DNA from: Sanguinoderma infundibulare
Taxonomy: Eukaryota; Basidiomycota; Agaricomycetes; Polyporales; Polyporaceae
DNA: 64,000 nucleotides
Direction of reading: 5' to 3'
NCBI GenBank assembly: GCA_032821775.1
Contig: JAVLRN010000001.1
Coordinates: 1,984,001-2,048,000 of the forward strand
Below are positions 22,664 to 33,001 of the stretch, piece by piece. The notes beneath the pieces are model-generated. The model was given only the letters and a program-made list of their open reading frames with translations. It was not told the origin of the DNA and searched no databases. Made by a program: the position numbers and the translations under genes. Numbering within the stretch: the stretch's first letter is position 1; each line of letters starts with the position of its first letter.

Positions 22664-23340
22664 TTACTGCGCCTTCAGCGCTGCGTCCACCACCTCTCCG
22701 ATGCCCAACACGACTTCTTCCTGAAGGTTGGACCAACGAGCTGGATGCCTACCGGAAGGCCCTTGTATGCCTCCGGATCGTCTAGAGCGAGGTTAGTGAA
22801 CTGCTTCATATATACGCAAATATGTCATGCGCACATATGTTGTGGACGGCTTGATCGTCTTCACTCCAAAACGATTCCCGAGTAGGCTCCGTGTCAATCG
22901 CGGGATCCACCGTCGTAACCGGAATAACCAACGCGGGATAGTCCATGGTGTTCCAGATAATGGTATAGATAGAAGACATGGAATACATTTTAAAATGGAT
23001 TAACATATTCAATTCATGAATACTTACTTCATCTGTCCATGAGGAACAGCGGCGTACGGGGCAACAGGACAAATAATGGCGTCGATGGGCCGTCCTGTCC
23101 CCGTCAGCGTCGCTCGCCACCGATCGAGGAGCGCTTTGCGCAACTCCTTCCTCTCCTTGTTTAGCGGCCATGTTTGATATGCGCTGAGGGGCGGGCGCGG
23201 GACGCGAAAAGCAGGAACGACGTCCGGGTCGTCGTTCGAGTCCACGGAGTTGATCGTCGGCTCCAGTCGTGAGACACGAATTGTAGTCCTCACCCCCATC
23301 GGCGAGGAAGGAAGAACGCTAGCGTTGTTTCACTCCTTAG
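22664..23340 (-). pseudogene. Decayed acetamidase-type amidase (C-terminal fragment)
   Basis: Only the last third or so of an amidase-signature enzyme is visible. Pieces read in order on the minus strand: SFLADGGEDYNSCLTTG, then after a one-base frame break EPTINSVDSNDDPD and KALLDRWRATLTGTGRPIDA, then IICPVAPYAAVPHGQM. A donor GTAAGT (about 23024) is followed by YTIIWNTMDYPALVIPVTT without any AG acceptor in between. The last exon gives DDPEAYKGLPVGIQLVGP and then a second frame break before EEVVLGIGEVVDAALKAQ and a stop. The Ser-Ser-Lys catalytic part is absent upstream. Two frame breaks, a lost 3' splice site and a missing N-terminus make this a relic. Confidence 0.8.
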
Positions 23341-24456
23341 GATCAGACCGGCGGGCACTTGGCGGAGTTCCAATCAGATGGCTTACCGCGTTGGGACCGC
23401 CCCCATGGGCCAGGGTTCGTCCGCAACGAAGACTGTGCAGTTCGCGTTGCCATCGGGCGGGCAGCAGCTTGAACCAGACTCTCCCCGCATAAATGATCGA
23501 CGTTCCGTCCGTGGACAGAGTGCCGTGGACATTTCATCTGTGGACATGAGGCCCAGCGGACTGGTTATCGGACTTCGATTCGCGCTTACAGTCGCTTACT
23601 CACCTCTTACTTACTGTCTCATTAACACGACCTTCCGGCTCCTCTTTACTGTAATCATAGCCTTTCGTTCACTCTCCCCTCCTGTGTTTCCCATCGGACG
23701 ATATATGTTGTTTTTAGACCGGGTTTTAACTAGGTAAGTGGCGTTCATACCGACCATAGAGAGCATTGGCTGACCATTCCTGCGCAGGGACACTCTCGGG
23801 CTTTGCGACGGACTAAAATCATAGACGTCAATAACTACCAAGACTTCGTGTTCGGGAATAATCCTTAATTGCCCAGATGCAGATCATTCGATCTTTCACT
23901 CACTCTTGCCTCGATTTTGCCTGATCAGCGAAGCTGATTATGCCCATCATGATTTGGCACGTCTCCGGTAGTGCATCCACTTGCCTCCGGATTCAAGTCG
24001 GTATCATTCGGTGAGCCGTCGGTTCGACTTCGAGCGAAGTGACCTTGTGTGCTAACAATAGATACTCGCCCAAGGTTTCGATTTTTCCGTTCGCAGCACT
24101 TGTGCCACTTATCATCGCACGGTGCGAGAGTTGGGACAGCAACTGTGGAATCGTTGAATCGGTGCAGACACGACTCCGCTTCCGGCTCTGATCCTATCTG
24201 GCCATTAGTCTGTCATTTCCGGACTTGGCTGGGAGGCCTCACATTCGTGGCAATGTGGACCTCTATCTGTGGTCGTGGTGTAGATGGGGTGCCTTGGCGG
24301 CTCTCACGGCGAGTCCTCTCGTCTGCGTCACTCACTGCCTTAACATGAGCCTAGTTCGGTTCATTTCTTCTCCCTCTCCCTCCACTCCTCTATCCACCTT
24401 CCCTTGATATCCTACTCACTTTGTTAGTTTTCGGTTCGCGTTGTCGTGTAACTAGG
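23341..24456. other. Intergenic between amidase relic and PL8 gene
   Basis: About 1.1 kb. I do not find the missing N-terminal half of the amidase here, nor transposon ends or another gene. The right part should contain the PL8 promoter; no TATA box is evident. Confidence 0.5.
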
Positions 24457-27337
24457 ATGGCTGCCGCACTGGGGGTGCTCATGCTTATTTGGGGAAAGGC
24501 GACATCCTTCGACTTCAGCTCCCACTTGCAATCGCCCACCTCATCAAACAACAATGGAACGCCGACCTCGTCTGCATCCCCTTCTTCAGCAACTCTGTCG
24601 TCGACTCCTTTGTCAGGGTCTGCCGCGATTCAAACCATGATGGAGCGCAGGCTGCCCATGATTATAGAGGATGTTGTGGCCATCCCTGATGTCCAAGGCA
24701 AGGTTTCCGATATTTCCGCGTGGTAAGTCGAACGCCGGGAGAGTCATGGCTTCTATTGATATGTTCGTAGGATCGCGTCGCTCCAGAAGGACGGCAGTTG
24801 GCCTTCCTCCGAGGTCGACTACACCGCTGGATGCATGGGGCAAATGGCGAACTGGTGGGTATACTGGACGCACTTCTATTCGGTTTCATATTGATGAATC
24901 TTGTGATTCAGGCCGGCAGAGCTGCACTGGGAGCGTATCGGTAGGCCCACGGCATAGCAGCATGGAGCAACGCAACTCACGGAACACATGTGCAGCCCTC
25001 ATGGCCGCAGCATGGCATGGCGGAGTTAACGGAGGAGATGAGTTCGTGAACAGCTCTTCGTTACTCAACGCGACTTCGCGCGCCATAGAATTCTGGTTCA
25101 AGAACGACTTCACCGTCGCAGCCTGCCTTGGGGGGCATTGCGCTTGCAGCAGTCCAGGCTTCTGGAACTCGAATTGGTTCTCTAACGTAAGCCCTCTTTT
25201 ACATCGACATATCCTGTTTACAATTCCACTGATTACTTGACGACAGACGATCGGTATCCCGGAGCTCGTCGGCGAGAGCTGCCTTCTAATTGGCACGGAC
25301 CACCTTAGTGAATCGCAGAGGGCTGGCTGTACGCATATTCTCAGTCGCACTGCGGCTACTCTGCAGGACGGCGTCCCTGGCGTTGGCAAGTTGACGGGCG
25401 CGAATACGCTCGACGTCGCCAAGATCAGCGTAGACTTGGGACTATTGACCAAGAATGACAGCGCCATTTCCATCGCGTACACCGCCGCGCACGGCGAGGT
25501 CGTCGTCCAACCTGCGGTGAAGACGGATGGGATCAAGCCCGACGGCAGCTTCTCCCAACACGGCGGAATTCTTTACAACGGCAACTACGGGAAGGACTAG
25601 TAAGTGGAGGCTGGTTAGCGAGGCAGAGGAAACCTTTTGGGCTGACCGACTTCACAGCGTGAACGATGTGCTCGCTCTGGAGATCATCGCCGGTGGGACG
25701 AAGCACGGTGCGCAGAGTTCCAAGAGCGGTACCGCCTCCCAACAGGCTTTCGAGAGTCTTGTTGATGCGGACCAGTGGATGATGTACCGCAACGTCAAGA
25801 CTGGCGTTGTCCACTGGGACTTCGTGCGTATAATCTGGCTAGTGCACGAAGCATGCGTTTAGCATCGTATTCCAGAGTGTCTTGAACCGAATGATCAGCT
25901 TCCCCGTGGCTGATGGCCAGTAAGTAGCCTCATACATCAGTCTAGGGTATGCCTGACATCATCTTGCGTAGAGCGACTAGCAGCATCCTAATCAACGTCT
26001 CGCAAATCCAACAGCTCGGGAATGAATGGAACTCCGCAACCCTCCAGATCATGGCTGGCGATGTCGCAGCTGCTAGTGAGAGTGCCAACGCTGGCAATCT
26101 CACAGGGAACCGCATGTTCTATGCGAACGACTATATGGTATGGCGCACAATCATTGGATGGCTGGGAGATGGTATTTCTGACGTACCATCCCCCCAATAG
26201 GTCCAGCGCGGCAATGGTTATGTCACAACACTCAAGATGTTCTCGTCGAGAACGCTCAACACGGAGTGCATCAACGACCAGAACGTGCGTTACATGCGAT
26301 ACGAACGTTGTCGCAATCATGAATATCCTAACATATTCACGTCGCAGCCATTCGGTTTCCACTTATCAGACGGGACCGTCTACACGCACATGGATGGCAC
26401 CGAGTATGAAGACATCGCTGGTGCTTGGGACTGGAACCTCATCCCCGGGATCACGACGAACTACGCCGCCACGAAGCTCGCTTGCGCCGCCACACAGTTC
26501 TCCTCCAGCGAGGCCTTCGTCGGCGGGGCGTCCGACGGCACGCTCGGTATCGCAGCGATGCGCTACACGAACCCCGCCGACGGCTCCCTCGCCTTCCAGA
26601 AGGCGTGGTTCTTCCTCGACGACGACGTCCAGCACGTCATGCTCGCCGCCGCCAGCACGACCTCGGACAGCAACCACCCCGTCATCTCCGTCCTCGACCA
26701 GAAGCGCCTAAACGGCGCGGTCGTCGTCGACGGCCAGGACGTCTCCCAGGGCGGCAACTTCTCCGGCGCGACCTCGCTCTGGCACAACAGCGTCGGCTAC
26801 ACATTCGACCCCGGGCAGTCGCTCTCCGTCGACTTCGGCTCGCGCGAGGCCGACTGGCGGCCCATCGGCATCTCCACGGTCGCCAACACCGCCGTCGACC
26901 TCTTCTCCGCATGGCTCATCCACGGCTCGGGCTCGAGCCTCTCCGTGCCCGCTGCGTACACGGCGTTCCCGGCCGTCAGCCAGGATGCCTTCGCCGCGAA
27001 GGGCGCGAAGACGAGCCTGACGACGATCCAGAACGATCAAACCATCTCTGCCGTCTTCGACGAGGCGAATCAAACCGCGATGCTCGTCTTCTGGCATAGT
27101 AACGGTGGTTCTGTTACGTTCATGCCCTCGGGCGAGGCTGCGATCACTGTCCAGAGCTCTGGCAACTCAGTGGTCATATACAAGTTGAACGACGGCACTG
27201 TCACCATTTCCGACCCGTCTCAAAGTCTCAAGACATTGCACCTCTCGATCACCACGGGTCAGGCGGAGGCACGCTCGCTTGATGTGGACTTGCCGCAAGG
27301 AGGTACTGCGGGAATGAGCGTTACTAAGACGCTGTAA
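24457..27337 (+). CDS. Secreted polysaccharide lyase family 8 (hyaluronate/chondroitin/xanthan-lyase type)
   Basis: PL8 enzymes cleave uronic-acid polysaccharides by beta-elimination. Ten exons: 24457-24722, 24771-24854, 24912-24940, 24996-25186, 25247-25599, 25658-25823, 25876-25919, 25972-26137, 26201-26284 and 26348-27337, all in frame, giving 790 aa. A signal peptide (MAAALGVLMLIWGKATSF) precedes a Ser/Thr-rich linker and an alpha-toroid domain with NWPAELHWERI and WHGGVNGGDEF. The catalytic region is DGIKPDGSFSQHGGILYNGN plus YGKDY, with the candidate catalytic His and Tyr. The C-terminal beta-sandwich part starts around DGTVYTHMDGTEYEDIAGAW. Bacteria supply the best-known members; fungal members exist but their substrates are little known. 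The large last exon has higher GC than the others. Confidence 0.9.
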
Positions 27338-27610
27338 ATAGCGTGGCGATAGAGTTGAGGCTGACGATAGACATTGAGTCTGAGATAGACGGTCAGCTAT
27401 GCATCCTAGTCACTCATTCAAGCCGTTAGACCGTCATTCCACCAGGATACCTGTTTTACTAGTAGTCCCATTCCATTCATTTCCGTTTCACTCAAAAGCC
27501 TACAGTCTGAGTTCGCAGAGGTGTTTGCATAATACAGGTGGATAGCCACACGAAAGCATCGATGATTGTGGGGTGGCAAACTACATACGACGTACAACAT
27601 CCTAAAGGGA

Positions 27611-28561
27611 TCAGAACGCAGCGGGCTGCTCGAAGCTCTGCTGGAAGCCCTCCTGAGGGGGGTATGCAGCAGGCTCCTCCGCGGCAGGGGCTGCAGGGGC
27701 AGCAACAGCGGGTTCGCGCTGCTCGGACGTGGGCTCGGCCACAATTTTGTCGAGAGGAGGTTCGAGGATCTGGACGGAGTCTGGGAGGGGCTTGCGGGGA
27801 CCGAGCAAGCCCTCGGGATCCCAGCCCTTCATGCTGGACACAGATTAATCGATATGTGACTGAAGATCAAGTAGGCCGGGAATACGTACATCTTGACCTT
27901 GATACCAAGGACACCCTGACGGAGCATGACGTGCCTGACGGCGTAGTCGACGAAGTCAAGTGCGGGCTGACCGGAGTGGATCATGAAGCCGTCGGTGAAC
28001 TTCATGGACTTGGCACGGGCAGCACGGAGCTTGCCAGAGACGACAACCTCACAACCTTTAGCACCAGACTCCATGACGAAGCGGAGGACACCGTAGCAAG
28101 CGCTAGAGGATGTGTTGGAAAAGCGATGAAAGAAGCTTGGATGCAATGTGCTTACCGGCGAACGGCAAGGCCACCAAGGAGCTTGTAACGGAGAGACTCG
28201 CACTGAGCAATGGCGGAGAGACCACGGTACTGGACCTTCTCGGCGTAGAGCTCGAGGGAGTTGTCGGGGAACTTGAAGCGCTTCTGGACGAGCGCGGTAA
28301 GTTCACGGATGCGACGACCCTTCTCACCCAGAACCTCCTGGGTGTGGGTCGCGCGGATGATGATCTGGCAAGGAGAGGGGATCGGCGACGGCCTCGGGAT
28401 AATTGTACGGGAATGCTCACCTCGGTGCGAGCGTGGGTCACACGGACATCGCAACCAGAGTAACCCTCCTCGGAGAGCTCGCGGGTGAAGAAATCGTTCA
28501 ACTCGGCGCGGAAGACTCCATCGGCAACGAACTTGCGCTTCTTGCTGATCTGAGAGGTCAT
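27611..28561 (-). CDS. RPS3: 40S ribosomal protein uS3
   Basis: uS3 sits at the mRNA entry channel of the small subunit. Exons are 28561-28421, 28364-28156, 28102-27890 and 27833-27611, giving 261 aa. The canonical start [20 protein letters not shown] is present. The KH domain includes [20 protein letters not shown] (GEKG loop). The C-terminal domain has [20 protein letters not shown] and [20 protein letters not shown]. The tail is longer than in yeast and rich in Ala/Pro/Glu, ending [10 protein letters not shown]. Upstream splice sites suggest one or two leader exons at 28725-28847. Confidence 0.95.
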
Positions 28562-28724
28562 TTTGATGGAGTGTAAACTGTCAAAGCAGGCGAGACTGTG
28601 GTAAGCCCGGAATCCAGCGTCATCCGACCAAAGGTGGGTCCATCCATCCCGTTAGACGACATATTTGGGCGCAATTCACCCCCAGTATGGTCTAAACAAC
28701 CAAAGGCATGTGTAAGATGCTCAC

Positions 28725-28847
28725 CTTGCGGTTTTTCTTGACGATGGACGCGGCGAGGAGGCTCTTGAGGCGTTGAGGGACCTGAGGATGAGGAATCAGA
28801 GAATGGATCTCTGCTGAATCTTCGATCGGATGTCGTACGTACCGCAT
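28725..28847 (-). other. Putative upstream leader exons of RPS3
   Basis: On the minus strand an ATG at 28847-28845 is followed by CG|GTACGT (intron 28842-28782), a 57 nt piece 28781-28725 flanked by CCTCAG and GTGAGC, and an intron 28724-28578 ending TTTGACAG just before the uS3 ATG. These look like 5' leader exons. Joined, they stay in frame with uS3 (26 extra codons). Whether they are translated or simply 5' UTR is not decidable from sequence. Confidence 0.5.
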
Positions 28848-29677
28848 CTGGCAGGTTGTTCTCACATTATGAGCGTCAACGCCCGAGCATAAATTTCGAG
28901 GTGGCTGGGTTGGCTGCATGCATTTATACCATGCTGGCAACACCAGCGACCTCGTCGTATTCAGGTGAGCATATTTCTAGTGCAATTCTTTCGCTATGAA
29001 GAGTGTTGTATTTCAACCATCCTGGCACCTCTTAGTCGATTCGAGGCCAAGCTTTCCGAGCTTTGCTCTGCTTGGTTTCGCTGACATCAATGACCTTCTG
29101 AGCCTTCCACTCCGCTTTGCTTCATATTTACAACGTGATGAGCCCTGCTGACAAGGTTTCAATAGGTTTCACGATAGTGGGAATACTTAGACTGTTCGTG
29201 CTCGAAGGAATTTGGTAGCAGTTTCAATGCATGGCATCCTATCTCTTGAACCGTTTCGCCGTGGTGCTGCCGCCTTGTTTCTCGTGCATCGTCCGGAGTC
29301 CAAACATTGCATCCATCGCTTTATTTGCATCCAATTCCAACCCATGCGATGAGATGGGTTCCACGTAGCGTTCCCATGATTCCTCCAAATCGCATCGGCG
29401 CTCTTTTGGACGCACCAGTACTTACCCCAGTGGTCATCCCCCGGTATACCTTTCAGTGTGGCGCAGCGATGGACGTGGTCCGCTTCGCCCAACTCTGGGC
29501 AACATACACGGGAGATAGTGACCGTAAAGCGTGACGCGTGCTAGAAATGCCAACTCATCTCTCTGCCCAAGTTCCAACTCGCGAGCAAACCCACTGGAAC
29601 GTCGTTTTGCCTCCGTGCTCATCGCACGCCATGACCTCCTCCTAGCAGCTCAGCCTACGGTCTCTCAGCGGTCAACC
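28848..29677. other. Intergenic, divergent RPS3 and unknown gene
   Basis: Holds the ribosomal-protein promoter on the left. I see no further gene; short open frames lack third-position GC bias. Confidence 0.45.
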
Positions 29678-30208
29678 ATGCTCGCCTACTTCAAGCAGAT
29701 GTTCTTCCCCGCCAGTATCCCCTCCACGTTCCTCGTCATCGAACACAACAGATTCGGACTCTCAAACGACATCCTCCACCTCGTACCGGAGGACGGCACC
29801 ATCGAAAGCTTCGGCTTCACATGCTTTTCTTCCACCACCAACTTCCACTACTACGGCGCCGAGGAACAGGGTCGCGAACAGATCGGCACGATTCACGTCG
29901 GAGACCGCGACGACCCTATGTACTACCTCGCGGACGTTGAGACGCGAGTCGACGAGCTATGGGACAACTCGGGCTCGGCCCCGAGCGCGGCGCAGCTACC
30001 GACCAGCGATGTCAAGGCGACTCGAGCTCAGCGCGCGCACTACGTCCTCCGGCAAGCGGCGCTCGATGTGCCTGGAGGACCGAGATGGCCAAACGTACCC
30101 CGTCTTTCTCGTCAACGTTACACGCAGGAAGCTCCCTGCGTCGCGCAGCTCGTGATATCAGACTCTCTTCAACAGTCGCTGAGACATGGCCAATTTAATG
30201 ATTTTTAA
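29678..30208 (+). CDS. Unknown protein, possibly frameshifted
   Basis: I do not recognise this. A single open frame from MLAYFKQMFFPASIPSTFLV runs to 30208 and includes EHNRFGLSNDILHLVPEDGT and DVETRVDELWD. It has no signal peptide, membrane segment or known motif. Up to about 30000 the frame has the GC-rich third positions of its neighbours. After that the +1 frame does (CLEDRDGQTYPVFLVNVTRR, stop near 30155). A one-base frame break or a missed splice around 30000-30060 is therefore likely, and the true C-terminus may be the second one. An upstream in-frame ATG at 29531 exists but its sequence looks non-coding. Confidence 0.4.
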   Translation: MLAYFKQMFFPASIPSTFLVIEHNRFGLSNDILHLVPEDGTIESFGFTCFSSTTNFHYYGAEEQGREQIGTIHVGDRDDPMYYLADVETRVDELWDNSGSAPSAAQLPTSDVKATRAQRAHYVLRQAALDVPGGPRWPNVPRLSRQRYTQEAPCVAQLVISDSLQQSLRHGQFNDF

Positions 30209-30555
30209 GAACATCTGCGCCGGTGGTGGCTCAACGGAACACCAGTTTCTGCGGCTTCCTTCCCACTGAGCCCTCGGGCAAATAAATCAGGGTAATGGCA
30301 AACCGTGCGAGGGCCTGTTGGATTCTACAGTCGCACACACGCTGTTGCTGCATTCAAAAGCCCCAAGACGTCCGGGGTACGGGTGCGCCTGTCGCATGCG
30401 GGGTAAATGCCGGACGAAGAATGGTCGACGTGGCCCTCGAGGCATCCTTGATCAGTCACGAAGCCGAGGCTGTAGTCCAGTGACGGGGCGGTATGAAATC
30501 CAATGAAAGTCCGTAAATGTTGAATGACAAAACCGTGCAATGGTAACGTGTAGTC
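30209..30555. other. Intergenic, convergent 3' ends
   Basis: Holds the 3' UTRs of the unknown plus-strand gene and the minus-strand thiolase. I see nothing else in it. Confidence 0.5.
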
Positions 30556-32222
30556 TCAGTGGCAGGCCTCGTTCACGAAGATAGCAGCACCACCCATGCC
30601 GCTCCCGATACACATGCTTGTACAAAGGAGAGGCGCATTCCTCCGGCGCAGCTCCGCGAGGCCGGTGACTACTTGACGGGTACCAGCTGCGACCCAATAC
30701 GTCAGTAGCGGTACCGGGGTGCTTGATCGACGTACTCACTCATTCCCAAAGGATGGGTAAGCGCAATGGATCCGCCGCTGAGGGTGCGTCAGCAAATGCC
30801 TCAAACGATTCTCAACGGCGACAGACACTCACTTGGGGTTGATCTTTTCGATGGGTATCTGGAGCTGCGCGGCGCAGTATGCAAACTGGGAAGCGAATGC
30901 CTCGTTGATCTGCGACAAGGTAATGAGTATCCCTTCCTACTTAGCTCAAACAGCGGCACAGACCTCCCACACATCAATGTCCTCCTTTGACAAGCCGGTC
31001 TGCGCTAGGACCTTCGGGATGGCGTCCGCCGGCGAGATGCCCATATAGCGGGGCTCCACGCCCACAAACGCGCTGGTGACGTACTTGCCGACGACGTCCC
31101 AGCCTTCCTTCTCGGCCCTGGAACGTGTCGTGAGGATGCAGAGGGCAGCGCCGTCGCCGACACCACTCGAGTTGCCCGCAGTCGAAGCGCCGTCCTCCAA
31201 GAAAACGGGCTTGAGCTTAGCGAGAGACTCGAGAGAGACACCTGGTCGGACAGTGTCGTCTACTGACACAACAGCGCCGCGAAGCTCCACGGGGAGGATC
31301 TCCTCTGCGAAGATGCCCTCCGAGACGGCCTACACACGTGCTTTGAGTGGCTGGACTTAAGTACTGTAAACCAGACTCACCCTAGATGCACGGGTGTGCG
31401 ATATAAGGGCATAGTCATCCTGCTTCTGACGAGAAACATTGTACGCTCGTGCAACCATCTCGGACGTCCACCCCATAGGCTAGATAACTGAAATCAGTTC
31501 GCACCTGGGGCAATGCAACGGTTCTACATACCTGAACGCAATCATGCGCCTGAGCTTTCTCTCCTATCGCGGGGACCACCTCCGGCGTGGGGCGGGGACT
31601 GCACAACGGTATGGCCTTAACGCCTAAAGCTGGGCAATCATGAAGAGGCTTACTTGAGGGACATGCTCTCCACGCCAACCGCCATTCCAAGCTCGATCTG
31701 CCCACCCCGAATCGCATTGGAGATGTTCACGATCGACTGGAGGCCGGACGAGCAGAGCCGATTGACGGTGGAAATGGGAACCTCGACCGGCACTCCAGCA
31801 GCAATGGCGGCGGCGCGGGAAACATATAGCGGGGATGGCGGATGGCATGTCCCTGAGTATCACCCGTCAACACCCATGTTTCGTACCGTGAGTTGACATA
31901 GCACTGACCAACACAGATGTCCTCGAGCAATGCGGGGTTGAGTTTGGTCTTTTGGAAGGTTGCCTAATGAAATCGCAGTGAAGCCAGAATGTGACAGAAC
32001 GCCTGCTGTGCCGCATACCTTGAAGAGCGCATGGAGCAGCTCATCTACGGGCACATCCTTGAGCTGGCCCTTCTTCGCTCGTCCAAGAGCAGTCCTCTTC
32101 GCGAATGTGATGACGACATCATCAGGTCGTTTCGCGAGGATTTCGGCACGACCTTTGAGCTGGGTAGCGTATCCACGAACCAGAGCGCGCGCTGGGTGGC
32201 GAATCGTCAGTCTGGGAAGCAT
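30556..32222 (-). CDS. 3-ketoacyl-CoA thiolase / acetyl-CoA C-acyltransferase
   Basis: Condenses or cleaves acyl-CoA units by the ping-pong thiolase mechanism, most likely in fatty-acid beta-oxidation. Nine exons: 32222-32019, 31963-31909, 31852-31654, 31598-31532, 31479-31381, 31329-30964, 30909-30833, 30777-30740 and 30686-30556, giving 411 aa. The acyl-accepting Cys is in NRLCSSGLQ. NEAFASQ and GGSIALTHPLG carry the Asn and His of the active site, and CIGSGMGGAA the second Cys. Thiolase family features are complete. The N-terminus MLPRLTIRHPARALVRGYAT looks like a cleavable mitochondrial presequence and contains no clean PTS2 nonapeptide; the C-terminus (NEACH) is not PTS1. Confidence 0.92.
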
Positions 32223-33001
32223 GGCGGGTCGTGAAGGTGGACAAGAGAGAGATGGTGGACCATTGGCGGAAAGCAGTTATGGACGGAGCTTACAGAGGGC
32301 TTACTATAACCTGGCTGATGTTCCCCACAGTCCCGCCCCGTCGCGCTACCCGATCCCCATGATGCGCGCACATGACAAGACGCGTTCAGCGTCGACGCCC
32401 GCCTGCCTTCCGACCACGGTGTTGTCCTTGGCCTAGGTTGCAATTCGATCACTCAGGTTCTCTTGCCACACAAATGTAGGCGGCCAGTGTTCGGACACCA
32501 ACTCCTTGCTCCATGGTAATTCTGGGCCCCGGTACGCACAAAGACCACTAGTATTCTTGCGCCGGGCCTGTATCACTGACTTTCTCCCGGCTTACAGATT
32601 TATGGTAGACACCTTCGGACAGGCACCATCCCACAGAAGACAGAAGCCCAATAGTACGACACATGGAAGTGACAATTCACACTAACCTCGTCGCGGACGA
32701 GGGTCAACGCCTTTAAGTCGGGATGTCTATCATGGCTCATTTCGGTCTTCGCTCTCGCAATTCTATCGTGTCCCTTGTTGTCCGCCTAGATTGGCCTTTG
32801 AGGTTTTACGTTCCTCGAGGTCATCCTAGTCCTCAGGGCGGCCCGCCGGCACGCGCGATGCCCCAGGCACTACTACTTCCAAAGCATATTCTGCACGGTT
32901 TACGGATGGTTCTCTTCGCTTGCGTCGTATGGCGCAACCGTTTTCAAGCATTATAAGTAGCGAAACGTGCCTAGGGTTCGCTGGGTCCCAGTTAGCGTGT
33001 C
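32223..33001. other. Intergenic, divergent thiolase and PL4
   Basis: About 780 bp of promoter sequence. A TATA-like box lies near its right end (listed separately). No gene is seen. Confidence 0.5.
32952..32957 (+). promoter_or_regulatory. TATA-like box of the PL4 gene
   Basis: TATAAG lies 50 bp before the PL4 start codon, in a position suited to a regulated secreted-enzyme gene. Confidence 0.5.

Noticed and set aside
23341..23540. Possible additional protein relic upstream of the amidase (frames with CTVFVADEPWPMG)
   Set aside because: Short and split over several frames; I could not tie it to a family, so no feature is called.
26425..27099. Arg-rich alternative frame over the last PL8 exon
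   Set aside because: High-GC coding DNA often leaves other frames open; only the PL8 frame matches a family.
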